NCBI GenBank assembly: GCA_000469685.2
Contig: LS997567.1
Coordinates: 34,872,505 to 34,936,504, forward strand
DNA from: Haemonchus contortus
Lineage: Eukaryota; Nematoda; Chromadorea; Rhabditida; Trichostrongylidae
Reading direction: 5' to 3'
DNA: 64,000 nt
The notes under the pieces: model-generated
What the model saw: only the letters and a program-made list of their open reading frames with translations
Database searches by the model: none
What the model was told of the DNA's origin: nothing
Shown here: in pieces, positions 43,247 through 56,001 of the stretch
How positions within the stretch are numbered: the stretch's first letter is position 1
Layout: the number at the start of each line of letters is the position of its first letter
Program-made: the position numbers and the translations under genes

Positions 43247-46200
43247 CGGTCTGGAACTGTGGCGGCGTCTTAGTAATATAATCATTGTGATGTCTGACAC
43301 TGGTGTAGCTATTTACCAACGACTTTATTCGAAGTGTAAGTTGGTTATGCTTGATCATCATGTGTTTGCTGTTGTTACTGTAAATCTGCGTAGAAATGAC
43401 CACACCAGTGATCCATACCAATCAGAACTACATGAGTTTTTTGCGGTTATTCTCTTTTCCTTTCCATTTTCCTCTGATTTGTGCGAGGCAGAAGGCTCAT
43501 CTTCAGATTCTCTATGAATATGAGGAAAACGTGGGAATTGGTTAGGAAAAAATCGACTTTTGTAGTGAATTTTACTTTTACATTTTCAGAATACTGGTGA
43601 TGTTATTTCGAATGTTGATATGTCTGCTTTTGATTATTATTTTGAATGCTGCATAGATCTTATCAGCGATTGTGTCACTCAAGCATATGTGGGCAAGCAA
43701 ATTTTAAAGTTTCACGTCATATTAATTAATAAAAGAATGGAAAAAATCTGACTTGTTAGTATAAATTGATTTCATGCTAGATGTCATTCTAAGACTTCAG
43801 TAGGTTCAGTCAATCCCCCTAATCCTTTAATAAAGCGGGATATTTGTTGCTACTATGGCTTTTAATAAGGATTTGTATTCGAAATGTCTTTTTCTTCTTC
43901 TTCTTGAAATAAACTATGAGTGTTTTTTCAAAGCTGTTTTGAAATGGATATTTTCAGAGGTTTCATAAAGCCCTCATTGTAGACCACTTGTTGAACTTAT
44001 GAGCAGAGTTTTGAAAGTGGAAATTCTAGATGTAGAGTGGCAAAATCCATAGCATCAAGTCAAAAAGTCCAGCCAGAATAGGCATCAATTAAAGTAATAT
44101 GGCTTGCCTATTCCTCGAGTGTGTTATAACGGGAAACTGCCATATTTGCTAATAATAAATAATATTTTACTATAGCCGTGACAGTCGGCGGTGGTAATGA
44201 GGGCAGCCAAAAGACGGGAGTGTTTGAGTGTTTAGTCACCAGTGGCATAGGTAGTCGATACGGGCGTTAGGAACGATTTTGGGTAATCGATTTGACGCAC
44301 TCGGCTGTCGCGGACCACTCATGCGCCGTTATTACAGCTCTAGCGTTCTTCATACAGCTCAATCGATATGCGATCATTATTTTATGCATAATTCTACTAT
44401 TGATACTTTTGTTCTTGTATTTCTTACCTACTGCTGCATCCTGCTACATTTCTTCGCGCGCGACGCCCTCTCACCGCTACGCGACCATTTCGTTCCTAAC
44501 GCACCACACCCGCGTTCCGCTCCATTGAGCCCATTTTGCGGGAGTTTTCACCCAGGCGGAGGTTACTGTCTTTTGTGCTGTTTTAAGCCTTTCCGATATT
44601 CACAACTATATCCAGCTTACGTTTCGGCCTCTTCGCCTTTTTCAGAGCCTGAAAGCCGAAAAAGGAATTGTAATTGATTCTCACGTAAGTCTAGACAATA
44701 CTGGAGACACTCCTCTAAACTAGTAGATCCCCTTGGACTCGATCAATAGGTGTTAAAGGGCTTACCTTGAACTCAGAGGCCAACCACTAGGACGACCACA
44801 CAAGAACGAACCTTCTGCGTCAACCCATCTCCTTCCTGACTTCGCCGTAATTTAAAATTTGCAGAGGTCGAGGAAGGGCGCGAGGTCACGGATTATTGCC
44901 ACACACACACTTCTTTTCTATTTCTGTATTTTAGAGTTGAAGCGATTTTACAGCATTGAAGTTTCTGGAAGAAACTGCAATTCGGACGGTCTGATCGCAG
45001 GCCAGGGTGACATGGCAGAAGGATCAACCGAATGAAGGACGGATGGTAAGAGGAGTGGTGTACGATGCTACCTGAACCTCTACGAAGTCACATCAGTCTC
45101 AACCAGGAAAACCAGGAAAATTACTCGATATTATTGTATGCAGAATATTCATATGGATGCAGTAGAAACGAACCAGTTAAGAAACTGCTCGACATTGTTC
45201 TCCTCAGCTTTTAATCAACAGGCAGATGTTTCAAATTACCACGAAGCATCGAATGATTGTAGGCTGTTAGGTGAGTCGAGCTCTCCGGTGTGAACCAGAT
45301 TTAACTGGTACATAAAAGGACGGGAAGGGTATGAAATGTCAGTAAGGGTTACCTTTCATCCCTCAATTTACAATGTTTCCATACAGTTATTGCAATTTGA
45401 TTTCTTTCTCAGAAGTTTTTGTCTGAAGTTTGTGTCAAGATCGTACCTCGAAGGTTGCTTCCGTCCCTTTTTCAACATCCATGAGAATGCAAAAGCTCAT
45501 TCACCAACCGGCAACCAATCAGACATGGTTCTGATTTTTTTTTGATAAGAAATAGCTGTAGTGAGCTAGTGAAAAAGACTGAAGTGGACTGATCGGTGGC
45601 TCTGACCTATCCAAATGCCTGGCTGCCTGGGTGGCCAATCACTCTATGCGTTCTGCGCCTTATCCTTTTATTTTATTCGAAATTCATGATTTCATCATAG
45701 TTTTCGGTCTTCATTTGAGTGGATGTTTTCCACTTCCCACTTTCTGAGTAAATGTTAGTCGCTTTCCATGTTATTAATAGCGGAGTTGCTTTGGTCTACT
45801 GTATTTCGAATGATTTTGACCTCTAAAAACTTGCCTGTTAGATACAAAAAGTAATTTAGGTTTTCATATTTGCGAAGTTCAGGATCTACCGATTTCTTTA
45901 GGCCCTCCTTCAAAACTTCATGCGAATTCGAAGCACCTCCCTAGCTGGAGTCGTGGAGACACTTAGGTGAATTTTTCTCAGCTGCTATTTTCCGTCAAGG
46001 TAAGGAACGAAGAGCACAAGGCCCCGAAAGCACGAGTACACGAGTAGGGAATGGAGTCCCGTCTAATCGTTTTACTAGTAACTCGCCATCCTTTTTATGA
46101 TGAACATATATTCATCGAACTGACCAATAGTCCTACCCATGTGTGAGTCGGAGTTAATATCTGTGAACAAGAATTTCACTCCAATAAACTGACGAGAAGA

Positions 46201-46686
46201 GGGACTTCATCGGTGGTAGTTATAGTCCCCCGCTTGATCGCACGGATCATACAAACACACTCGATACTTCTTACCACTGTGTTGTCCATCTGGGTGAGCA
46301 TGGCTGGGAGGTTGAAGTTAAAATGACCAAAAAACTACCTGTTGGATGGGGAGACCGAGAGGGATTGCGGAAGAATGTAGTTGTGGATAAAATGCGATTC
46401 CCTCTCCGCGATCGTTAGCTCCATTTCTACGCCCTTGGACTTCACTAGTTTTCCCGCCATCTAGGCACTGAACATCTGAAAACTACAGCTGGTTCGCTAC
46501 GAACTAATGTTATTTCCTTTTACATGGAGTTTAAGATGTAAGCATTCGATGTTGTTCAGAGTTCCAGTAAATGCTTAACTGCTCGGAAAGTGTCTCCTTC
46601 TCCTATGGTGTCAAGTACATGTCGTAAAAAAACACATCTACCTAACCACTTGAGTGAAAACCACAGAACGACCATCGATTCTTCAG
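43247..46686. other. 3' flank of TMEM87 and intergenic, no supported gene
   Basis: Possible poly(A) signals AATAAA near 43830 and 43909. ORFs at 44279-44677 and others show no recognisable motif or splice support. Confidence 0.4.
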
Positions 46687-46899
46687 AAATCCGTCAAGTT
46701 CATCGAAGGCGGTCGGTGGCAGCATGTTGACGAGGTGGGCGGGCGCCGCATCGCGTGCCTCACACGCGACGCGTTTCATCGTACTCAGCTGATTGCTGTC
46801 ATGGAGGAAGAGACGTGCTCGCTCGTTTACAAGCTCGAGCAAAAGTACCTGGATGATGACGACGCCTACATGGATCAAGATCTTGTGCTCACAAATTTT
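46687..46899 (+). CDS. Unrecognised coding exon upstream of TBCEL
   Basis: Open between a GATTCTTCAG acceptor and a GTAAGT donor, 71 codons, phase 0 at both ends. It encodes KSVKFIEGGRWQHVDEV and an acidic segment LDDDDAYMDQDL. The composition looks like real protein. It may be a 5' exon of the TBCEL gene or the end of a separate gene. Its phase does not join directly to the strong acceptor at 47258. Not identified. Confidence 0.4.
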
Positions 46900-47258
46900 G
46901 TAAGTTCTACTGATGCTTTACATATGTGTATCAGTAGAATTGATCCCATGAAACGCTTTATCTCCATGTTCAATCAGCCTGATCAGCTTGTTTTATGTTC
47001 TCCAGCTCTTTTCGTACTTAGCCTTATTTTCTTGTGAAAAATAGAACTAGATTGAATTGACTAATGAGCTTTTAATTGCCATTGAGGCTTTGACGCCTGC
47101 GCGGCGCACCTATAAGATGCCGCCATCATGTCTGACTCAATTCTTGCTAATTAGATCTTCTAACTAGTTTTACATATTTGATCCGAACTGGAGATAAAGC
47201 CCAATAACATGTTTGTTGCGAAAGTGCCAACGGGTTAGACTGAAACCATTGTTAGCAG

Positions 47259-50200
47259 CTCTAACTGAGCATATTGTGGCCCGGAGAATCCCTCCACGTG
47301 ACATCGTTCTCAACAATGAAAGCAAAATCTTCAGACGGGAAGTTCACCATGTAAAATGGCGAGTAAACGTGCCCTCGAACTGGTCGTATTGAATAATGCT
47401 AATATTTCACATTTGGGTGATGTTACACAGGTATCGACGCTCATGCAGCATGTTGCCGAAGTATGTCATATTTTCAACTGGAAACTTCTCCTTATGCTTA
47501 TGTTACTTTCATGCTATATTTACTTTTCGACCGTTTCAGGTTGATCTTGCCTGGAATCGTATTCGATGGGATTGTGTGGTGGCTTTGCTCAAACATCTAC
47601 CACGGTTACGTACGCTAAATCTCAGTTATAACCCTTTGGATGGTGAGGTGAATGTGCAGATTGATCTTCAGTCTTCCGACTTATCTTTTCTTTCTCTCCA
47701 CTCCTCCTGATTGCTATTCTGTCTTAGCGAGTAATATCGTTTCCTGGCTTCCTACAGAGCGTTTAATTACGCACTTGCACTTGTGCGCCAGCTTTTTTTT
47801 CGGCTACATTTGGTAATGAAGCCTGCAGTGGTCTAGAATTTTGTTTTTTGGAAGCTAACTACAGCCGGATTAAAATGTGTTGAAGCACTGCAGTACGAGT
47901 GGGAATAGAAAAAGACTTTTCGTCTGCCTCTAAGAAACAGGAATTCGGTCTAGGCATTCTATGAAGGGTGACTTATTGTTAGCAAAAGTTGAAGTTATCG
48001 TGACGGTGGGAACGGTCTGGTCTAAAGGGCTAAGGGAAGGAAGGTCGTTCTCACTTCACTATGGGGGTATGACGGAAGAGGGAGGTAGATAAGATTATGG
48101 CTTCTCTCGTAAACTAGACCGGTTGGTTATTACGGAGTGTCACGCTTTAGAAAGGCGCAACTCATTAAACTGAGCGCCTGAAGATGCCCTTTCCCTGCCA
48201 CCGAATGGTATGATAGTGCAGGCGGCCTCCCATGTGACTTAAGAAAATTGGTTGAAACAAATGCTTGTAAGTGGAAGTAGTAAAGTTTGTAGATTACAAG
48301 TCAGCTTCAGTAGTCAATTTTGACTCACAAATCGCTTTTTTACTCTACAATTCTCAAAAACGTAGACAGAAGTTCTACTTTCCTTCGTTTTTCAATGTCT
48401 ATCCCACTCAGGGAACTATTCACTCACAAACTGGATTTTTTTCCATGTTTTCTTTTAGATTGCCGTGGATTTGCCACATGCTCCGCTATTACACACATTG
48501 ATTTTGAATGGAACAAATCTGTCACTGGACTCATTGTGGTTAATTCTAAAAAACACGCCTTCACTCCAGGAATTACATTTATCAGACAATAAACTCGATC
48601 TTTCATCTAACGATGACATGTCACCGATGAACGAGACCGTGAAGACAATCCACTTAAACAGGTAACTTATGATACCGGTTCGTTGCGCACTTCTCTCGCT
48701 TCTTCTCTCATTGTTTTTCCTCATCTAATTTCCTGTTACACATATTGAGAATATGTGTCACAGGAGATCTCGTCCAAATTTCGGCTGTTATGATGTTTAG
48801 ATAGAGAGAGCGAGAGCGAGAATTATTGCTTTGTTGGATTGCAGGTGTCGCATTGATGATTGGAATTTAATTGTCCGTCTGATGCATCGATTTCCCAGCC
48901 GTAAGACGGTATTTCTATGTGAAAACCCTATAAAGAAGGTGGCACATCAAACCTCGAACGATGAACTCAAGACACTCGAATCATTGAATCTCGCCAAGGT
49001 AAATACACATCGTTTCTGTTTGCCTAGAAGCATCACGTATCATGACTGTCGCTCAGAAAACAATTCGTTCCAAACCAATTCGCATATCGTTGATCACTGG
49101 AAAGGTTCGAGACTTCAAGGAACTCCTGCAGTTTCAGTCAATTGAGTAACATGAATTGAGCGATTCTGAGAAATTCCCAGAGTGTCTGGTGTTCTCTGGT
49201 CATTAGTCACCGGGTTCGCCCCGGATCACAGCCCAGGAGTACATTGCGTGACTATTCCGATTTACGCTTGAACTTAATTCATATCAGTCGTATATATTCA
49301 TCAGTATCATCGGATATGGCCTTTGTTCCATTTACCGGTTTTCGTCGCTTTTATAAGCTTCATTTCGATTTCCGGTTTTCGGTTTCAAAAAGCTGGACTC
49401 TCGTCCTTTTTCAAATACGGCATGTACCAAAACGATGGTTATCAGGGACATCAATGACAGAGTAGATAAAAATTCAAGGTTCAGTTAGAAGTGTGACCTT
49501 CCTCGTGTTTATTAGGATTCTCCCAGACACCTTTACGATATCTCTTATCAGTTCCACCAAGTTGTACAAGACGTCACGTGAATGAGCCAAAACGGACGGT
49601 ATACTATTTCAGACAGAAATCTCCGATTGGGAAAGCATTGACAATTTGGATCGGTTGCCATCATTGACGGATTTGCGAGTTCTTGCTATTCCTTTACTGG
49701 AATCGTTAACCGAAGAAGAACGAACCCATCTGGTCATTGCCCGAGTTCGTAATCTTCGTGTTCTAAACGGTTCGATCATTACACCCGAACAACGGGAGCA
49801 ATCTGAACGTTACTTCATACGCTATTATCAGGTTTGCCTTTTGTTTACCCACAGGACTCGCCCAGATGGCCTTTGTCGGATTCTTTTGATATGGTCGGAA
49901 AGCATCTTGTCGTCATCTTACAACCATTACAGGATCGAGACGATAAACCGCATCATTACAAGCGTCTCATCGAAAAGCATGGTCATGTGGAGCGACTGGC
50001 CAAAGTAGATCTCACGCCAAAATCGACGGCTCATGTACAGGTGCTTTGTGAGGAAACCAACTATCAGGCCAAGCTTCGTATCAACCTTAACAAAAGTGTC
50101 GGACAACTGATGAAGTAAGTACGCGGGGCTCTGAGCCCAATACACGGCCTGAATTGTTTATGAAGCGGTCTGTTCGAGGCTGAAGAACGAGGACGTTCAA

Positions 50201-51388
50201 TAAAAAGTGAAAGAGTGGTATAGGATGTAAGGAATGGGCGAAAACATGCATGCATGATGAAGTTTTGCAGAGGCTTGGCAGCTCAAGGAGATTCCTGTGA
50301 CAGGATACAACGGCAGAGAATCGAACACGTACTGCTAAGGGGAAGGGGGGGGGGGAATCTGAAGTGAATGGGAAGGAAGCACAAAAAGGTCCATGGAAGC
50401 TATACAAGTTCTTCTGTTGAGCTGTAAACTAGTAATTTGTAGGCCTCTCTTCTGACACTACTGCTAGCTACTACTACATGACTATTCTACATATTACATT
50501 ACTATTCAAAGTCAAAGCGCTTACCACATTTGACGAATGTTGATTTATTCATTATTGTCGTTAGCCATAATGGCATGCACTGAAATTTACTTATTGTTCT
50601 GAACGTTTCGACCTGGCCACCAAATTATGCAATGTGAGCAACTGGGGCTACCGGTAATGACCCACCCAGTTTGACTTATTTTGAACCCAAAGATAAAACC
50701 CATTGCAATTACAGCAGTCGCTGCACCTGACTGCTGTAATTGCAATGGGTTTGTTTGGCTGCTGCCAGCGCTGCTCTATTTCTTTTGATAGATTACATAG
50801 AAAAAGTACGAGGAGGGATACTCTTTAGTGATGTATTAATTCCATGGATATCCGCTGTCCGGATATAAGTGCAGTTGGCTGACCTTACTGAGTTGCTTAG
50901 AGGGTGTTGCCTAGGAGACCGATTCCCTTTTTTAATATAGCTTTTGATAAATTTTGTATTTCTTAAGGGTTTTGTAACGATTCTATCTTATAATTTTTAA
51001 TTGTTTATAGATCGCTGGAAAAACAATGTGGTATACCGTATTCACGCCTGCGAATGTTTCTCACGACGAAGGACGGCTGGGTTGAAGAGTTCCGATATCC
51101 GGGCATGTCATTACACAGCTATCGTATCGAAGACGATGACGTTCTCAATTTACAGGTACGTTGCGTCTCATCTTTGTTGTTATGGTCCGATTATGCTTCC
51201 GTGAGAAAGCGGAAGGGCCTTTGGCAAACATTGTTCAGATTGCGTTTATGTATAAGCCAATATTAGAGAAGCAACGTGAAGCGACACAAGCACAATGCTT
51301 TCGAATGTCATTCACCTCGCCCAACGACGACTTGAGAATTATCGAGGACGAATCGAGCGTTTTTCGTAGGGATGTGCCCCTCTCGTGA
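47259..51388 (+). CDS. coel-1: Tubulin cofactor E-like (TBCEL/COEL-1), with a one-base frameshift
   Basis: Exons: about 47259-47460, 47540-47647, 48459-48661, 48845-48998, 49613-49831, 49933-50114, 51011-51155 and probably 51239-51388. Leucine-rich repeats (VDLAWNRIRW, LRTLNLSYNPLDG, LLHTLILNGTNLS) precede TEEERTHLVIARVRNLRVLN and SERYFIRYYQ. These closely match vertebrate TBCEL rather than TBCE, which has a CAP-Gly domain. A ubiquitin-like domain ends with MSLHSYRIEDDDVLNLQ. TBCEL/COEL-1 affects tubulin turnover and microtubule stability. In exon 1 the frame carrying VKWRVNVPS must shift at 47375-47377 to reach ELVVLNNANI; one base seems missing. From ATG 47356 downstream the model is open (421 codons). 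The 5' end and last exon are uncertain. Confidence 0.88.
47648..48458. other. TBCEL intron, 811 bp
   Basis: Between the LRR exons. No element or gene recognised inside. Confidence 0.5.
50696..50752. repeat. 24 bp perfect inverted repeat in a TBCEL intron
   Basis: 50696-50719 (AAACCCATTGCAATTACAGC start) is the perfect reverse complement of 50729-50752, with a 9 nt loop. Confidence 0.93.
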
Positions 51389-51549
51389 GGAATTTATGCT
51401 GCCCATCATCCCTACGCTCTTCCTCCCATCTGCGCTGATTTGTACGCCACCCTCGCCATTCAAGTGTATTTTGCCGTAGCGACCGGATACACACATAGGG
51501 CATGTGTATATGACTTGTTGAGTCGGCTATGGCTTTTATGGAGGGACGG

Positions 51550-51787
51550 TCACCTCATGCGTCTGAGGACGCGCGCGGCAAATTGCGCGGCGAAGTTCGT
51601 GGCGATTCAAACGACTCTGACGCCTATTATTGGGCCACAAACTTGAAGTAGAATAGTTGGGTTTGGTCAGCTGATCCTACTAATCTACTCTACTTCAAGT
51701 ACCCAAATGATAAACGCAGCAGGCGTCCAAATCGCCACGAACTTCGCTGCGCATTTTGCCGCGCGCGGCCTCGGACGCACGAGGTGA
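51550..51787. mobile_element. Foldback element, copy 1
   Basis: About 238 bp, almost wholly palindromic. Outer arms begin TCACCTC(A/G)TGCGTC and include GCGCGCGGCAAA. The centre has GAAGTAGA...TCTACTTC with CAGCTGATCC. Similar in length and inner sequence to 54116-54355. No coding. Confidence 0.85.
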
Positions 51788-54115
51788 CACACATCCGGCT
51801 TTTATGACATGTTGCACGCGGAAGCCAACTCGATCCCACCTGTCATTGCCCTTTGAAACCGGTCTTGTCTCTGGATATTTTGGAGCTGACATCGCAGTCC
51901 ACGTACTGTCCGCTGGCGCTCAAAGTGCGCCCTTCTGTAGGACCAGAAAACCTGTTGCTCTCGAGCAAATATTATTGGGCGGTTCGGAATCATTGGCTTC
52001 GTTCGAGAGCGCAAGATTTAATAATAGGGACTGGCCCGCGTCGAGCGCTCGATGTCAGCTCGAGTAGTAAACTTGTTGCTCTGCCTGAATAATGTGTAGG
52101 GTGTTGTTTTTATAGCAGTGAGGCGATTATGAAAACAGAATGAATGGTAACCTTTCAATACAGCGCGATTGCATGGAGCAGAAATTGCTTATCGATCTAT
52201 GTACTATTATTACTACTATTTATCATCTGCTTTTATTCGGTACTTCCTTTGCACATATGATCTCAAAGTGCAGTGTATCTGTCTTTCACTCAAATACCAT
52301 ATGTGCTAAAAGCATCCGTTCGAGAGAAAAATTCGTTCGTGAGAATCATGCGGTTGTGGGAGGAGGGTAGGGGGACGAGGGAGGAAATCTTTGCGCTAAT
52401 GAGATGGGCGAATTCAGAACGTCGAGGGTGTAGAGAAAAACAAATGAGGACGCGTAGGAAAGCATGCCGTCGTTCAGCACTGTCATTATTTATGTCAATT
52501 TCGTATGCATGCGGGTGTGGACGTATACTGATGGGCCTACCGAGTAGAGAATCGCATGGAAATATGCCAAGTTCCCTACAAAATTTTTTTTGAAAAGCTC
52601 CTTTATTGAAAAAACGCTCAGTTTCATCTTGACTGGAACAGGAAAAATCATGAGAAGATTTCTTGGTGCATTGTTGATAGTTCATTAGGGGTACATTAGG
52701 GGGCCCATCGACTTGGGATGAGTAAGCGTCAAAGGTCACTCTTTGTTCCTCACAAATTGTTCACGCGGCATAAAATCTTCCATCTTCTTACATGTTTATC
52801 CACTCGTTTTCAAGAGAGATTTGTGGAGGGGGGAGGGAAGTGGGGTAGTGGAGTTGGGGGTTGGGGGGAGGAGGGAGGAGGGAGTGGGGGGGGGGCAGTG
52901 GGGTATGAGGAGAAGGTGGGGAGGAAGTCCTCTTTGAAGACAGAAAAGTTCTCGTTGAATTCTAGTAAACGGGCAAGGAAAAAGAGAAAGAGGGAAGTAA
53001 TTCATCCCCTTCCTAACTAATTTCAAGACTACTGTGGATTTATTTCTTTGTGGCAGAGATGCATGAATGTTTGAAAGTTTACTCGTTCCTTGGGAAGTCT
53101 GTGCCCTCCCCCCAGTCTTGAATGCTCGCCAAAATTTCATTCACTCTGAATAAACGGCTTGTTTTTCACGAGACTCGTTCGCTAGCATTTCTGATGTAAG
53201 TACAACCACGAGAATCCCTTGAGTTGGCATTTTTTCAAGCCGTTCACAACATTGTTGCCTAAAGATGAACCGGTCAGCAAATAGCACAGAAATTCCTAGT
53301 ATGGCTGGACAAAAATGAAAAAAAAACATAGAGGGTTTGCTTGGGTAACAATACCGGTCTGTGTGTCAGTACTGTTTGTTTATTGCTGTTTTTATGCTCC
53401 TCTGACTTCAATTTGTTTCACTTTTTTTATTGGCCAAGTCTTACCCAGTGTCATTGGCGGAAACTTTGAGGTAGTAGGAAAGCACTTTGGAAGCTGGCTC
53501 CATTTATGCAGGGTAATGGGGACTAGCTAAATGTGTTGAAGTGGCATTTTCTTCTTTTTTAGAGCGCAAAGTTCAGCAATGTTTTATCCAAGTCTAAGAT
53601 TCTCATAACTCCAAAAAGACCAGTAAAGGCTTTTTGACGTGAAAACATGAAGAGTTTGCGCTTGCACCAATTTCTTTTGACCCTCAGAGCTCCACAAATT
53701 TGAGCCACCAGATTTATGGGATTTTCGATCTCTTAGTATACTTTTTGTTTGGCTCGTCAATCCAAAATAGGCGGTCGCTGTTCGGTCCTTCCTCGAGGAT
53801 ACAATGGGAAAAAGCCAGACCTAGTCATGAGACGTTTTCTGTTCAAAATAGGCATTCCGAAAATAAATGGGCAATCAGCATTGTTGATTCGTGTCATCCA
53901 TTTATTTTCAGGAATATTAATGATCTCACGATGATATTGTTATTATTGTTTGTATAAGTAATCGATACCTAATGGTCAAGTATTATGTTTCAATGTCAAC
54001 CAGGTGTCATGCGATCATCAGAGAGAGAGAAAGTAATTTGTCTTGCTTTCAGTCGAAGATCGTCTCTACACGTCGCAGGCCATTACACAAGACTGGCTCG
54101 TGAAAAGGTATGGGT
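51788..54115. other. No supported gene; contains G-rich tract
   Basis: Open frames here have no recognised motifs or splice support. See the separate entry for the G-rich tract. Confidence 0.4.
52824..52924 (+). repeat. G-rich purine tract, possible G-quadruplex
   Basis: About 100 bp of G runs (GGGGGG, GGGG and GGG repeated) with A and T spacers. Many runs of three or more G fit quadruplex formation on the plus strand. Confidence 0.8.
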
Positions 54116-54355
54116 ACATTCACCCAGAACTGGATGGACGCGGCAAACCGCGCGGCGGAATTCGTGATGATTAAAACGGCTTTGGCGCCTATCATTGGGG
54201 CACGGGTTTCAAATAGATTGGATAAGTAGGGTCAGTTGATGCTATTTATCTATCCCACTTCAAAGTTGTGCCCCAAAGTTAGGCGCCAGAGTCGTTTTAA
54301 TTAGCACAAATTTCGCCGCGCGATTTGCCGCGTCCATCCAGTTCTGGGTGAATGT
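54116..54355. mobile_element. Foldback element, copy 2
   Basis: 240 bp. Arms start ACATTCACCCAGAACTGGAT and close with the matching inverted end. Inner parts share GCGGCAAA, GCGGCG and TTGGGGC-type blocks and the GGTCAG-TGAT centre with copy 1. The outer ends of the two copies differ. Confidence 0.85.
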
Positions 54356-56001
54356 TCCGTCCCCCCTCGTGAAATGATGTGATGTGTGCAATTGTGCGTG
54401 GAATATGTAAATGCAAAAGGAAAGTTCAACGTCATTACAGTCATCATAATCATCAGCTGATAGTCATCATGGAGCCAAAATACTCCTATTGCCTCGAAAT
54501 TTCCATTTACTCAGGGATTTGTACAGGATTTATTGCGTGTAATTGTCATACTAGTAATTCTCTTTATTGCTTCCAGTCTCGCGTTCACACCTCCTCCTGC
54601 TTAGATCGTCATATTAAACGGCGATTTGGTTCCCCTAAACAGCCTTGTCTATTCTACTTTTTAGTGTAGAGAACCAGTCTGTGATGTGATAGCGAGCCTA
54701 GTGTCTTTCTTTCCAGTCGACGATGTTTTTTTTCTTTCTGTAACTACTGGTTTCGATGCGACATTTCAGCAAGATTGTCACACAAGGTCACCTATTTGAT
54801 CATCTCTGTGTACAGAAATAGCGTAATATCGAACTTGTACTAGTAGCAATGATTTGTCGTCATTTTGTACATAAGATTATATCTAAATACGTCTGCACTT
54901 GGTTACGCCAGGATTTTGATTTTGCCCGGTATTCATGTGTTCATTACCAATTCTCTTAATCTCGTCATTATTTCACGTGTATATATGACCAAATTTGTAA
55001 AGACTATTTCTTCAATGAAGATTCGTACCAGTTTTTTTCTTGGTAATTACGTTGAAGTACTGCATATAAAGAGTAGTACACTGCCGTTTGCTGATGATGA
55101 ACAATGAAAACGACGCCGACCAACCTTCTAGAACGCGCCACGTTCTCGTATTTCGGAACGATATGCATATTCCGTCTACGGCGACGATCCCCACAACTAT
55201 CTCGTCGTCTCACTGTCTAAGACGACTCACCCTAGCTAAACCCACGCCCCTTAAAGGCGCAGGTTCAAACGGCCCCTCACTTCTTGCTAAAACAACGTCC
55301 AGGGCAAGAGTAGGTTGTGTTGTTAGGTAAAGAATTATATCCCATTATTCTACTCTTTCATTGCGGTAAGGTCCGCACTTATTATTACATTTACTGTGTT
55401 TTTACTCCGTTATCACCGGAGTTATTAGTATAAAACCACTGAACCGCCAGCACATATTCGTCTTTATCTATGGCAGGATTTTTCGTTAACGTAGGGATTT
55501 TGTAGTGTTGTTATTGCTAAGGTCATTGTCACTTGAGGAAGCTTGCACCTTTAAACCCAGCCAAGAGGAACAAGAGGGCTCAATCGATTGGGTGGGAATG
55601 AGTCTACAGCTGTGGAAGGACGACCATCCTTGTCAGCACATCACCTCACTCGACCCATGTTTGAATAAGTAGTGATCAGAAATAGATGTTCGGAGCGAAC
55701 CCATCGAGAGGGACTTCTATTGCAGTCTATGAAGAAGGTCTATTTCTGTGGAGCTAGCGATCGATAGGCATACTTGACGCATTATTCCACCGAGAGCAAA
55801 TGGTCAGTGAGGCGCATTCATGCAGCAAAAAGGGCAATAGCTCTATTTGCTGGCTGCTTCCCATGATAGCGTTTGTATGCTGCCCTTTATGGCCAAGGGA
55901 AGTATCAAACAACCACTAACTGATGTCGAGCAGCAACACAATTCAATACTGACAACCACGATTGGAATTTCAAAAAGCTTACCGTAATCTGAAATAAACA
56001 C
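54356..56001. other. No supported gene
   Basis: An 80-codon ORF at 55088-55330 starting MLMMNNENDADQPS lacks splice or family support. TTAAAGGCGCAG at about 55250 resembles the tip of the MITE at 56002. Confidence 0.35.

Noticed and set aside
44279..44677. 132-codon ORF starting MGNRFDALGC
   Set aside because: No motif, no splice context, and an overlapping alternative frame is equally open.
49834..49932. Extending the TBCEL exon upstream to CCCACAG (49852)
   Set aside because: The frame is open, but the extra residues have no counterpart in TBCEL; the TTACAG acceptor at 49932 gives RYYQ-DRDDK, matching the family.
52290..53020. Several overlapping ORFs on both strands
   Set aside because: Low-complexity or antisense to the G-rich tract; no conserved motif.
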